Assembly (NCBI RefSeq): GCF_020740795.1
Contig: NC_067285.1
Coordinates: forward strand, 14,748,001 to 14,812,000
DNA: 64,000 bases
From: Apus apus
Taxonomy: Eukaryota > Chordata > Aves > Apodiformes > Apodidae
Reading direction: 5' to 3'
Shown: piece after piece, positions 36,611-53,473 of the stretch
Numbering within the stretch: the first letter of the stretch is position 1
Layout: every line of letters starts with the position of its first letter
The notes under the pieces: model-generated
What the model saw: the letters and a program-made list of their open reading frames with translations, nothing else
Database searches by the model: none
What the model was told of the DNA's origin: nothing
Translations under genes and position numbers: made by a program

Positions 36611-36627
36611 CTGTCAATCATTGACAG
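36611..36627. promoter_or_regulatory. HOGA1: 17-bp perfect palindrome, HNF1-like, before HOGA1
   Basis: CTGTCAATCATTGACAG is a perfect inverted repeat (8-bp arms, 1-bp centre) 48 bp upstream of the HOGA1 ATG. Its core GTCAATCATTGAC matches 11 of 13 positions of the HNF1 dimer site GTTAATNATTAAC with the same spacing. HOGA1 is a liver and kidney gene, so HNF1A/B is a sensible binder. TGTCA-type (MEIS/TGIF) factors are an alternative. Confidence 0.5.
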
Positions 36628-36674
36628 CCCCTCAGCAGGGCAGGTGGCACGACCAGCAGCAGCTCCCATCCACC

Positions 36675-39633
36675 ATGGCACTCAGCACCCGCTTTGTTTC
36701 ACCCCTCCGGCCCACCCTGGCAGCTCTGCATTGGGCAGCACCCAGGCAGCACCGGGGGCTCAGCACCCTCCCAGCACCAAGGCACACACTTGACCTCGGG
36801 GGCATCTTCCCGCCCCTTGCAACCCCCTTCTCACCCATGCAAGAGGTGGACTATGCACGACTGGAGGGGAACCTGCACCACTACGCCAGCATCCCCTTCC
36901 GAGGTAAGTACTGCCTGCTGCCCTTCTCCATGCAGGCTTCTGCCAGATCCCTGCCTACTGCAGTGGCTGTATGGCAGCATGCAGGCAGCCTGCTGCATTC
37001 CCAAGGGTGCTCAGCCTCCAGCTGGACTTTGCTCCAGGACTGGCAGCCCCTCTGGTGACCCATCTGGGGCCCTTTGCACTGCAAGTGCCCAGGCAGCCCA
37101 GGCACAAGCATTTGTCCTTGCACACCCCCACCACGCTCTGGTGCATGCTTGCATATACACTCCACACATGTGCAAGCTTGCACACATCCTCTACATGTAG
37201 CTGCAGACTCTAACCTACCCTTCTGCACCACCCGTGCACACTCACACAGATTCAGTGCCATGGGATGCAATCTGTTGATTGCCCAGAATGGATGGACGGA
37301 AGGAGAGTGGCTGCAGGAAGCATCTGTGGGTCACGGGGATGTGCCCTGGGGTCTCCCCTCTCCTGGCCAGGCTGTGACTCCAGGGCTGCAGGGATGAGGA
37401 CAGGAGAGGACACACTGTGAGCTGCAGAGGTCTCTGTCTGGGTGCCCAGGGGCAAGGAAGGGAGAAAGGCTGGTGGGGATGTCTCAACCTCCTGGTATCC
37501 TGGAGCTTAGGATGCTGCAGCAGAGCCTGGCAGCCTATACTCGTGGTGCTGGGAGGGTCCCAAGGAAGGAGTCTGTGTGCCCCGGCAAGGGACAGGGTGG
37601 CACAGCCTGGCTGTGGGCACCAAGAAATGCCTTGCTAGCAGTGCTGTGTGGGGCAGTTTCTGAGGATGGAGGGTTGCAGCCGGTGTGCTTGGACCACAGG
37701 GTGTGTTCATAGCACACATGAGGGTGTTTGGGTAAAGGACGGCACTGCTGGTTCTCAGTGCAGTGCAGGTGGGCACTGCTATCTGGGGGCGTATACCCAC
37801 CTGTGCCTTTTGTGGGGGAGCCCAGGACTTTGCAGGGCACCTACAGGAGCCTCCTGGCCCAAGGGGACTGCTGTATGCAGGTGAAGGGCTGCTCTGGGTG
37901 CCTGGTGCCCACATGAGGGTGTGGTGTGGAGAGGGTAGGGATGGCCACCTTGTGGGCACTGTGTTCCTATGCCCAAGCCCTGCCCTCCCCGCACTTGCGT
38001 TTCAGGACTGGTAGTGCTGGGCTCCAATGGGGAATATCCCTACCTGGCACCCCATGAGCAGCTGGAGGTGGTGAGCTGCGTGCGCCAGGCTTTGCCCAGG
38101 GACCGCCTGCTGCTGGCCGGATCAGGCTGTGAATGTGAGTGCCTGCACGGGCAGTGCTGGGGCCGTATGTGTCCCCCCTGGGCATCACTCACTCCTCTGC
38201 CTCCTCCCTAGCCACCCAGACCACCATCAAGCTGACGGTCAGCATGGCAGAGGCAGGGGCTGATGTGGCACTGGTGGTGACGCCCTGCTACTACAAGGGG
38301 GCCATGACCAGCAGTGCCCTGGTTCAGCACTACACGGAGGTGAGCCATGCCCGGTGCTTGCCAGCAGCCCAGCTGAGGCAGCAGGATGGGCAGCGCACCC
38401 CACACATCTCCAACCCACTCTAGCTGCTGAGCTCTGCCTGGCTGCCCACAGGTCGCCGATGCATCCCCCATCCCCGTGGTGCTCTACAGCGTGCCAGCCA
38501 ACACTGGCCTGGAGCTGCCCCTGGAGGCTGTCCTCACCCTGGCTCAGCACCCCAACATTGTCGGGATCAAGGACAGCGGTGGGGACGTGAGTGGGGCAAG
38601 GTTTTCCCAGGGCTGGCTGCCACCAAACCTGGCCTAGAGCTGGGAATGGGGAGAGGGGACTTGCAGCACTTCCCCGGGACCCAGGGATGCCACACAATCC
38701 CCATGGAGCGAGACAGGGTGATGCCTGCCCTGGGGCACAGCGTTTTTCTCCCCAGATCACCCGCATGGGGCTGATGGTCCACAAGACGAAGCAGGAGGAC
38801 TTCCAGGTGCTGGCAGGGTCAGCTGGCTTCCTGCTGGCAAGCTATGTCCTGGGTAGGTGCCTTGGCTGGGCAGCCAAGCAGGGGGAGTCAGGAGAGGGGC
38901 AGTGGTGCCTGGGAGGGACTGGCATGCTGAGCTGACTGCCAATGTGTCCTGGCATCCACAGGTGCCTCTGGGGGCATCTGCGCCCTCGCCAACGTCCTGG
39001 GGGCCCCGCTGTGCCAGCTGGACCGTCTGTGCCGTGAGGGCCGATGGCAGGAGGCCCGTGACCTGCAGCACCGGCTCATCGAGCCCAACGCAGCGGTGAG
39101 TGGGCAGCAGCACCAGGGTGCTGCGGGGTGGGGGTGCCAGGCCATGGCAGAGCTAGGGAGTGGGCAGGGAGGACAGGATGGCACAGGACCTGGCTGGGGA
39201 ACCAAGCCAGGCAGGAGGCGGCAGGGTGGGAAAAGCTGGCCCTGCCATGCCAGGATCAGGGTGTCTGCTGGCAGCAGGTGCCTGCCTGACCGTCTGCAGG
39301 AGCCTTGCCAGCTCCTCTCCGGGGCCCCCACCCCACTTGCAGGTACTTTGATGGGCGGGCTGCAGGCACCCCACACCCTGCCCAGCCTTGTAGCCCAGCA
39401 TGGGGCTGCTGCAGGAGCGAATGGAGCGTGCCACTCCGTCCAGCAGGAGCCAGCAAGCCCCCCCGGCGCTCTCTCTCCCACAGGTCACCCGCCGGTTTGG
39501 TATCCCGGGGCTGAAGAAGGCAATGGAGTGGTTTGGCTACTACGGGGGTCCCTGCCGAGCACCTCTGGCCCCGCTGAGTGCCCCCCAGGTTGAGGAGCTG
39601 AGGAACACCTTCAGTGCCAATGGCTGGTTGTGA
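36675..39633 (+). CDS. HOGA1: HOGA1, mitochondrial 4-hydroxy-2-oxoglutarate aldolase, complete (7 exons)
   Basis: Exons 36675-36903, 38006-38134, 38212-38339, 38452-38586, 38756-38852, 38962-39095 and 39484-39633 give 333 residues (human 327). The enzyme splits 4-hydroxy-2-oxoglutarate into glyoxylate and pyruvate, the last step of hydroxyproline breakdown; loss in humans causes primary hyperoxaluria type 3. The N-terminus [18 protein letters not shown], rich in Arg/Ser and free of acids for about 35 residues, is a mitochondrial targeting peptide, which supports this ATG over an in-frame upstream one. The DHDPS/NAL-family barrel follows: [16 protein letters not shown] (143-149), [10 protein letters not shown] with the catalytic Tyr174, and GIKDSGGD with the Schiff-base Lys202. 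The C-terminus FSANGWL matches the family. Exon 1 is separated by a 1.1 kb intron. Confidence 0.97.
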
Positions 39634-39878
39634 GGGTTACCCCCCTGCCCCTTCCCTCGCCGCGGGGGCACGGGAATAGCGATCCTGGGAGCTGAGGAAG
39701 TGGTGGGGACACCGGGGTGTGGCCAGGAGAAAGCCACCCGTCTCACTCCTTCCTGCTGGACCGGACTGCTCTGGGCAGAGTGGGTGGGGGGGACACCCAG
39801 TATTCCCTGAGCCTGCCAGACCCCGGGGTCCCACCGTCCCCACCTGGGAAGGGATGGATCCCTGTGCCGTGTGCTGGG

Positions 39879-39884
39879 AATAAA
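39879..39884 (+). terminator. HOGA1: HOGA1 poly(A) signal AATAAA
   Basis: Canonical signal about 245 bp after the stop, followed by GT-rich sequence. Confidence 0.85.
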
Positions 39885-39988
39885 CGCACTGACCCGCTCT
39901 GTGTCTGCAGTCCTGCCTGCACAAACAGCCCCCGACCCAGTCCCTGCTTCCAGCAAAAAGGACACAGCCCAGGCGTTTGGCAACGTGG

Positions 39989-39994
39989 TTTACT
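39989..39994 (-). terminator. MORN4: Candidate MORN4 poly(A) signal (AGTAAA on minus strand)
   Basis: TTTACT on the plus strand is the common variant AGTAAA on the minus strand. It would give MORN4 a 3'UTR of about 1.1 kb and bring its end within about 110 bp of the HOGA1 signal. No canonical AATAAA exists nearer the MORN4 stop. Confidence 0.5.
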
Positions 39995-41075
39995 GAGCTG
40001 AGCCCCGTGCAGGCGGCAGCACAAGGCAGGGTCACGGCAAGGCACGGGACCAGGGAGGGCAGAGACCGGCACCCACCACCAGGCTGCGAGGGCTGGAACC
40101 CCCGCGGCCAGCCAGACCGTGCTGGGGTGAAGGTGAGCACGCTGCAGGGAGGTGAAGGATGCATGCGGGGGGCAAGATGGAGAGCTCTGTGTCCCCTGCC
40201 CCCCCATCATGCCCCTACCCTGCCCGCCCTGCCCAGGCTACCTGCTCCAGCCCTGGCACCCCTCCAGACCTGGCATCCCATGCAGCCCTGCTTGTGCCCC
40301 TCATCCCAGGCTATGGCTGACTCTGCTCCCTGTTCACCATTGCTCCTGCCCTCCCACAGGGTGCAGCAGACATGGACCAGGCTGGGCGTTCCCTGGCCCC
40401 CCTTGATGGAGATAGTGCTGCAGATGTCCCCAAGGGAATGGGTGGGCTGGATTGGCACAGGGATGAGTGGGACACAGCTGGCTCCAAAAGCAGGTTGGGC
40501 TCTTTAGGGGCACCATGTCATGCTGCACAGGGCATGCGGGGGGGGTGGCCAGTCACCCAGAGCTGAGGGCACAGGCCACAGCACCCTGGGGTGCCCACCC
40601 TGCCTCGGGACCAGGGCAGCAAAACAGGCCAGAAGCTACCCCTCTGCAGGCACACGGTCCAGCCAGCAGCCCACAGCCAAGGCACCCTGGCAGTGGGGTT
40701 GGGGCCCAGCCCCTATACACCTGCTCCATCCTTCATAGCAGGCTGGCAGCCCTGGTGGTCTGCAGCCTTCCTGAGGGGGCAGAGGGTCTGGGCCCTGGCT
40801 GCTCTGGTAGGTGTCAGGGCTGCAGCCAGAGAGAGAAGGCACCATGGCTGCCCCAGGGCACTTGGGTAGAGAGCAGGGGGCCTGTCCTCCTCACTGGCAG
40901 GGGTTCAGAAAGGGGACTTGGTGAGGACCCGCAGTCCCACCAAGGCTGGGCAGCTGCCAAGTGGAGGGCAGGGGATCCACCCAGCAGTGCTTCATCCCCG
41001 CTCCAGGGACTGCAGGGCCAGCCAGTGCCGAGTGTGGGGGTCCCCACTCCAGTGGAAGTGAGGCGAGGGGCACCA

Positions 41076-41944
<869 letters not shown>

Positions 41945-43184
41945 TCACCCAGAGCCCCCACAGCCCCTCGGCTCAAGCAGAAACATGCATCTGCCCTGGG
42001 GACAGCTCTGCTGGGGTGCGCCACAGATGAGGAGGTGACCCCAGGAGATGGGCCACCCTGCCCTGCCTCTGAAACCCCAGCCGCCAGGTTCGGGTTGCTG
42101 CGTACCCAGCTGCAGGGCTCGGGATGATGTGAGCCCGTGGGGGTCAGAGCCCCGTGAAATGTGAGCAAGCAGCAGAAGAGGAGCGTGGCAGGAGTTGGCT
42201 GGATCCTGAGGCCTGCACCATAGCAGGTTCGGGCTGGGGAAGCCCCGGGAGGAAATAGGCTCAGTGCTGGCTCTTCAGAGGAGGGAGCAAAGTGGCTGTG
42301 GGGTTCCCAGTTCGGTGTGGAGGATAGGGTGGTTGCTCCCCCTAAGAGGGACAGTAGACAGGGCACCATAGGGCTCCAGGGCCTTGGCTACTGAGGGTTT
42401 GCAAACGTGCCTGATCACAGCAAGCAGCCCCCCGGAACACCCCCAAAGCCACTGCCGTGCCACACAGCTCTCCCCAGCACCAGAGGAAGGCACCAGCATG
42501 GAGACAGCCCTGCAGGTGGGCTGGGTGCTGCCCGTCCAGTGGCTCCCCGTGTGGCTCAGGCAATGCCTACGATGAGAAGGGACTGCCCCCCCCGTTTCCG
42601 AAGGGGGATGCCTGCTTGCACCAGGCTTCGCATCCTTGGAGAGACAGGTGCTGGCCCAGCTAACTGGGCAGATGCACACCCGGGAGCACAGCAGGGAACT
42701 TGCAAGGGCTTTGTCTCCAGAGGAGAAATGGCCCCCAGCCAAGCCGAGCGGCAGCTGAACAGTGCACTCTGCTGATGGAAGAGATCGGGAGCTCAGCGCC
42801 GGCTGCCCAGCCCGCCGCTCGCCCAGCACCTCTGAGGGCAACTCTGGAGGTGCCAGGAGGAGGAAAGGGCGCTGCTGGGGACCGCTGAAGGGGAGGGCTC
42901 CTGCTGCCAGCACGGCCTGTGCCTGCTGCTGCGACTGCATCCCGGGGACAGGCAGCACTTGCCTGCCGAGCAGCGCAGCCGCTGGGTGCCCCCCCCGACA
43001 CCCACAGCAAGCAGGGGCGATGCCACGCGCACCTCCACTCGGAGCCCGCCGCCTGCGCGGGCCCTGCGCCCGCAGGCTGCAGCCACGCACCGCGGGGAGG
43101 GGAGCGCGGGCACGCCCTGCCCGTGCCACGCGCCCGGGGGACACACGCACACCCCGCGCGGGCAGCGCGTCCAGACGCGGTGCC

Positions 43185-43262
43185 TGCACCCAGGGACGAT
43201 GCGCGCACACCCCGCCGCGTCCATGCACCCAGGGCTGATGCGCGCACACCCCGCCGTGCCCG
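43185..43262. repeat. 39-bp tandem duplication in CpG island
   Basis: TGCACCCAGGG...GCGCACACCCCGCC occurs twice at an exact 39-bp step with few mismatches, in the MORN4/PI4K2A CpG island. Each copy holds an ATGCGCGCAC NRF1-like core. Confidence 0.75.
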
Positions 43263-43490
43263 CGCACCCTCGCCCCTCCGGAGCCCCGTGGCGATGCCCG
43301 CAGACCCGGTGCCTGCCCAGGGAGGCGCAGGGACCGGCGGCCCCCGCTCACCTGGCTCGGCGCTGCCGGCCCGCACCGCTGCCCACGGGGGTCCCGCCGA
43401 GGGGCGGCGGCCCGGCCACCTCCCCTCTCAGCCCCCCGCCCCGCCAGGCGGTGCCACGCCGCCAGCGTCCATCCCCGCCCCTCGTTGGCT

Positions 43491-43504
43491 GTCACCATAG
43501 CAAC
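43491..43504. promoter_or_regulatory. RFX X-box
   Basis: GTCACCATAGCAAC fits the RFX-family X-box GTNRCCNNRGYAAC closely. It lies between the divergent MORN4 and PI4K2A genes, about 400 bp before the PI4K2A ATG. Function is inferred. Confidence 0.65.
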
Positions 43505-43858
43505 CGCTAGCAACGCGACTGCCCATTGGCCAGTTCCGCAGCACGCCCTCGCCAGCCGCCATATTTGTATGGGGCAAGGCGGCCGCCTCGCCGGGCGTGT
43601 CGGTAAAGGGACAGTGCCCCGCCCTGCCGCCATCTTTGAGAAGGGCATCTAGGGTGCTGCTATTCCCGAGCGGCCATTTTTGTGTGGGGCACAGGAGAAG
43701 GGGCGCGGGCCCAGCGGGCTCCCCACGTACCGGCGGTGCGGGGCCTGGGGGCCTACGGGCCCGCCTCCCCGGCACGGCGGCAGGCGCCATGCCCGCGCTG
43801 GGCCCGCGGGGCCGCCTCGGTGGGGCGGGGCAGGCGGCGGGGCGGGGCGGTGACGTAG

Positions 43859-49749
<5,891 letters not shown>

Positions 49750-51140
49750 CTGTGGGAGCCACGGGCAGGGCTTGACCACCTCGGACTAGCACTGTGAGAG
49801 GAGCTGGGCCACCACTGGCTCCTGTGGCTGGGACTCAACCTTCTGGGTAGAGCGAGCAGGTGCGGTTGGAGGAACCTGCAGCCGAACTGGAGGAGCCAGG
49901 CAGGTTGGGCACAGTCTCCCCCCAGCTCTGTTGGAGTTCAGTGCCCTGCCTGGGGCAGAGCCCAGGGCGAGGTGTGGGAATCCACTAGGACCCGTGGTTG
50001 GCTGGGACCCTGCCCCTGCCTCCCTTCCTCAGCCTGCATGTGGTTCTGAGCACCCTTGCTTGGGGCTGGGATGAGCAGGCTGCTCAGACCAGGATCCGTC
50101 CAGCCCTTTATACAAACCACTGGCCCTTTTCACCCCCACCATGCTAGCTGCTAGGAAGGCCTGCAGAGGGTTATACCCCCTCCCTTTCCCTAAGGGTGTG
50201 CTGTACTCCTCCACTGTCTCTCCTCTGCCCCAACCCTGTGCACACTGCTTTCCTCAGGGGGAGTTCCTGCTGCCCACTGGCACAGCAGGGACCACAATGA
50301 ACGGCTGTCCTCTGGCTGGGGGCTCGAGGAGTGGATATGTGAGGGATGACTCATGGGGCTGGCTTGGGTGCAGTTAGACACTAAGGGGCTCATCCTTGTA
50401 AAGAGCAGGTGGCTCTGGGAGGAGCTGAAGCTTAGTGCCCACTCCCCTCTGGGGCAACCCCCTAGCTGGAGAGGGCTGAGGGTGGATGAGAGCATCCTCT
50501 TCCCCTCTGCTGTCCAAATCCACCCCTCCTGCTGGGTCTCTACAGCTGCTCTTGCTTGGCTTTTGCCCCTGCTCCCAGCAAGCTCTCCGGCTGCTGTGCA
50601 GCCAGCATGGTGCCAGCCCTGTTTGTGCCTCAAGGGGCAGGGGTCTGCCAGGGAAGGGGTGGGAGGCACGATGGGAGCACAGAGGGGGGAGGCAGCATGG
50701 GCTCCTTGCTGCCCTAGTGCTGACAATCTCGCAGGCCTGCTGTGGGTGGGTGAGGCAGTGAGTTCCCCTTTCCCCAGAAGTTGCTGAGCTTGTGTTGTAC
50801 GAAACGGTTCCAGGGCTCCTGCCTGCATCTGCTTGCCTTGAGCTGTGGCTTCTCCTGCTGCAGGGGGAAGGTGGTGATGGGTCTTGCTTTCTTGTTAGCC
50901 CATCTTTGGGGGTTGGGGGGAAGGAACAAAGGTGGGTTGGGGCTCTGCTGCTTGAGCCTGGGAGGGGGGAACAGTTCCTTTATCTCCTGTGCAGGGATGG
51001 GGCTCTGCACGGGGGGGGCAGCAAGGAGCCCCCCAGCTCCCCAGCCAGGCTCAGATCCATCTCTGACTGACCCAAAATGTATTGTTCTAATGCACTGTAG
51101 AAATGTATGTAATGTATTTAAACCATGCAACTGTCATAAT
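49750..51140 (+). other. PI4K2A: PI4K2A 3'UTR
   Basis: About 1.4 kb after the stop without other coding sequence. No canonical AATAAA was found. A cluster of five TGTA elements (51078-51116, the CFIm-binding motif) next to CATAATAACA suggests cleavage near 51.12-51.15 kb through a non-canonical signal. Confidence 0.5.
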
Positions 51141-51313
51141 AACAGAGCTGCCCTTCAGCCTCTGTCTCTCTGCAGCACTCCAGAGCAGGTTGGGGATATT
51201 CCCTCTGCACTGGCTCTGGTACAACAGCTTGAAACAATGTCCTGCGGCCCGGGAGAGAGGCCAGGGGTGGGTGGGATGCGGCCAGAGCCTCACACAGCCA
51301 CTACTGTCCACCT

Positions 51314-51319
51314 TTTATT
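51314..51319 (-). terminator. AVPI1: AVPI1 poly(A) signal (AATAAA on minus strand)
   Basis: TTTATT on the plus strand, 75 bp past the AVPI1 stop codon. Confidence 0.8.
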
Positions 51320-51393
51320 AACCATTGCACTCCATCCAATACACTTAGTGTCTTCAGAGAGCCTGGATGTTCCGGCCCGGCTGTTCAGCGCTG

Positions 51394-51816
51394 CTACAGG
51401 GACCCCGAGGGCGCCTCGGTGCCGCGGGTGCCCTCGGGCTCCTTCTCTGTGATCCTGCGGGGCACAAGTGGGTGTTAGCGGTGCAGCCCTGTCGCTCTTT
51501 CCCCGCCCCCCGCCGCCCCGGCCCGCACCTACCGCAAGCGGCCGAAGCGCCGCAGAGCCGCCATCCCGCTGCCGGGCTGGGTCGGCCGCCGTCGCCGCAG
51601 CCGCCGCAGGGCCCGCGCCATGCGCCGCTGGCCCGCGTACCGCCAGACGAGGCGGGCAAGCTCCTCCGGCCGCTCGGCCCCGCCGCTCCGGAACAGGCTC
51701 CGCAGCTCCGGCAGCCCCACGCCCTGAAATATGTTGGCCGAGGCCCGCTTGCGGCAGCGGACCGCGGGCGCCGCTCGCCCCGGAGGGTCGCTCACCACCG
51801 AGGCCGGCGTGCCCAT
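51394..51816 (-). CDS. AVPI1: AVPI1, arginine vasopressin-induced protein 1, complete (2 coding exons)
   Basis: Minus-strand exons 51816-51533 and 51454-51394 join in frame (CG|G) to 114 residues; human is about 147. The start MGTPASVVSDPP and the block ASANIFQGVGLPELRSLF match human MGTPASVVSEPP and ASANIFQ..., and the arginine-rich helix ARALRRLRRRRP corresponds to human AEALKRLRRKRP. The bird C-terminus ends TEKEPEGTRGTEAPSGSL and does not resemble the human tail, so the second exon boundary is less certain than the first. AVPI1 is a small vasopressin-inducible protein linked to ERK activation and cell cycle. Just before the ATG the minus strand reads CCGTAGCAG, a plausible acceptor for a 5'UTR exon. 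Synteny with PI4K2A and MARVELD1 supports the name. Confidence 0.85.
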
Positions 51817-52226
51817 GGCCCCGGCTGCTACGGGCACCGGAGAGACAGCGTCAGGCTCCGCTCCCGCCGGCCCCGGCGCGGACGCCCGGTGAGAAAGGGC
51901 AGGGGGTGGCGAAGGCCGCACTGCGGCCGCAGGGAGAGGGCGGGCCGGGCAGCGGGCCAGACGCGCGGGCGGGGCCGCCGGGAACGCGGCAGGCGCCCGG
52001 CTGGGGCCGACGCACGCAGGTCCGGTCCCGCCCCGCAGGTGCCCGGGGCGCCGAGCTGCGCCGTGACCTACTTTCCCGCCGCCGCTCCCGCCGGCCCCTC
52101 GTACAGACCTGGCGGCGGCGGCGACTCCGCCGGTGCCCGCTGCGCTCCCGGGGCCGCTCCGCACCGGGGCTCGGCCGCTGCCCCGCGCCCCGCGCCCCGT
52201 TCATTCACCCGCCCCTCGCGGCGCCG

Positions 52227-52321
52227 CCAATCCGCGCCCGCCTCCCGCCGCCTCGGCCAATCCGCGCCCGCCTCCCGCCGCCTCGGCCAATCCGCGCCCG
52301 CCTCCCGCCGCCTCGGCCAAT
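52227..52321. repeat. 30-bp tandem repeat carrying four CCAAT boxes (NF-Y array)
   Basis: CCAAT occurs at 52227, 52257, 52287 and 52317, an exact 30-bp step, each in the context GCCAATCCGCGC. The 30-bp unit (CGGCCAATCCGCGCCCGCCT + CCCGCCGCCT) is repeated almost perfectly. It sits in the AVPI1/MARVELD1 CpG island, where it can serve either gene. Confidence 0.9.
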
Positions 52322-52559
52322 CCGCGCTGAGAGGCGTGGCCGCCCCGCCCCTGGAGGGGCATACGTGGCGCTGGTGGCGTCAATGGGAGGGGCGCGGCCC
52401 CGCCCCTGGGCGGAGCCCCTAGTGCGTCACACCTAGAGGGAATCCCTGGTGACGTCGAGGGGAGCCCCGGCGCGCGCCCCCCCGCAGCGCGGGGTCCCAG
52501 CGCGCCCCCCCGCACCTCCCCAGCACCCGACCCCGCCGCTGGCACCGGCCGCCCCGCCA

Positions 52560-52615
52560 CCTCCTCCCGCCGCCTCCTCCCGCCGCCTCCTCCCGCCTCT
52601 CGCCGCCTCCTCCCG
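52560..52615. repeat. 13-bp pyrimidine-rich tandem repeat
   Basis: Unit CCTCCTCCCGCCG appears twice perfectly and twice imperfectly, in the MARVELD1 upstream region. One strand is almost pure C/T with interspersed G. Confidence 0.8.
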
Positions 52616-52858
52616 CGCCCCGCGGCGCGGCCACCCCCTCGGCGGCGGGACGGGAGGGGCGCGGCTGCCTCCGCCCGGCGGCGGCGGGAGGCATCGGCCC
52701 GCGGGTGTCCGGTGGGCCGGCGGGAGGCGGGGCGGGGAGGAGAGGCCCCGCGCGGGGTGGACCGTTAGGCGCCAGATGTTTGGCAGCGGTCGGGGAGGCA
52801 GGCGCTGCCGGGGCCCTGAGTCCCGCCCGAGCCGCGCCGGAGCAGGCAGGGCCCCGCC

Positions 52859-53386
52859 ATGGCCCGCGCAGCTCCCCCGGCAGTGCCGCCGCCCCCGGGG
52901 CCGCCGGCCCGCGGGTCCCTCAGCCTCCACCGCGCCTACCTACGGAGCCCGCTGGGGCTGCTGCGGCTGGGGCAGCTGGCGCTGGGCGCTGCTTTCTGGG
53001 TGACGGTGGCAGCTCACAGGTACGAAGGGGCGGCCCACTTCGCCCTCTTCGCTGCTGTCCTGGTCTGGCTTCTCACCCTGGCCCTGTTCGGGCTGAGCCT
53101 TCTGGGACGCTGGGCACTAGTGCCCTGGCTGGGCTCCCGCTGGCTCCTCACCAACCTGGTGCACGACCTGGTGCTGGGCGTGGGGCTCTATGCGGCTGCC
53201 ACAGGCATCATGGGCTACAAGGCCAAGCAGAAAAGTTACTGCAACCTGCCAGGCTACAGCCAGCACTGCCTGTACGGTGCCTACCTGAGCGCCTCTGTCT
53301 GCGGGGGCATCACTGCCTGCCTGTACCTCTTCTCCGGGCTCTACTGCCTGTCACGGCGCTGCCGGGACCAGCGTGACATCATCTGA
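52859..53386 (+). CDS. MARVELD1: MARVELD1, MARVEL-domain membrane protein, single coding exon
   Basis: An uninterrupted 175-codon frame (human 173). A proline-rich N-terminus (PPAVPPPPGPPARG) is followed by a MARVEL domain with four membrane segments at about residues 36-52, 59-82, 100-117 and 143-163. Diagnostic stretches shared with human are YLRSPLGLLRLGQL (FLRSPLGVLRLLQL), HFALF...WLLTL, LGSRWL, GAATGIM-like AAATGIM, SYCNL and SVCGG. The two cysteines in SYCNLPGYSQHC form the usual extracellular pair. MARVEL proteins work in tight-junction and vesicle membranes; MARVELD1 is also described in the nucleus and with RNA-processing factors. A 2 kb 3'UTR follows with a tandem duplication. The gene is divergent from AVPI1. 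Confidence 0.95.
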   Translation: MARAAPPAVPPPPGPPARGSLSLHRAYLRSPLGLLRLGQLALGAAFWVTVAAHRYEGAAHFALFAAVLVWLLTLALFGLSLLGRWALVPWLGSRWLLTNLVHDLVLGVGLYAAATGIMGYKAKQKSYCNLPGYSQHCLYGAYLSASVCGGITACLYLFSGLYCLSRRCRDQRDII

Positions 53387-53473
53387 GACCCCGCAGCCCC
53401 CAGCTCCCCTTCTCCTCACCCACGGATGGAGAGCAGCCTCACTTTGGGACAAAATGACCCTGCCACCTCATCC

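Larger units (their letters stand above)
51817..52858. promoter_or_regulatory. AVPI1/MARVELD1 divergent CpG-island promoter
   Basis: About 1 kb of very GC-rich DNA between the two start codons. It includes the CCAAT array (52227-52321) and the pyrimidine repeat (52560-52615) listed separately, and TGACGTC at 52450-52456. Open frames on both strands are compositional. Confidence 0.75.

Noticed and set aside
36591-36674. Upstream in-frame extension of HOGA1 (ATG at 36606)
   Set aside because: It would pass through the promoter palindrome and bury the mitochondrial targeting peptide. The ATG at 36675 gives a proper presequence and the expected length.
42275-43648. 457-codon open frame on the minus strand upstream of MORN4
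   Set aside because: Pro/Arg/Gly-rich translation of a CpG island plus flank, with no domain. The real MORN4 exons lie further down in a different frame.
51367-52436. Overlapping plus-strand frames of more than 300 codons
   Set aside because: They are antisense to AVPI1 and continue through the GC-rich CCAAT array; compositional artefact.
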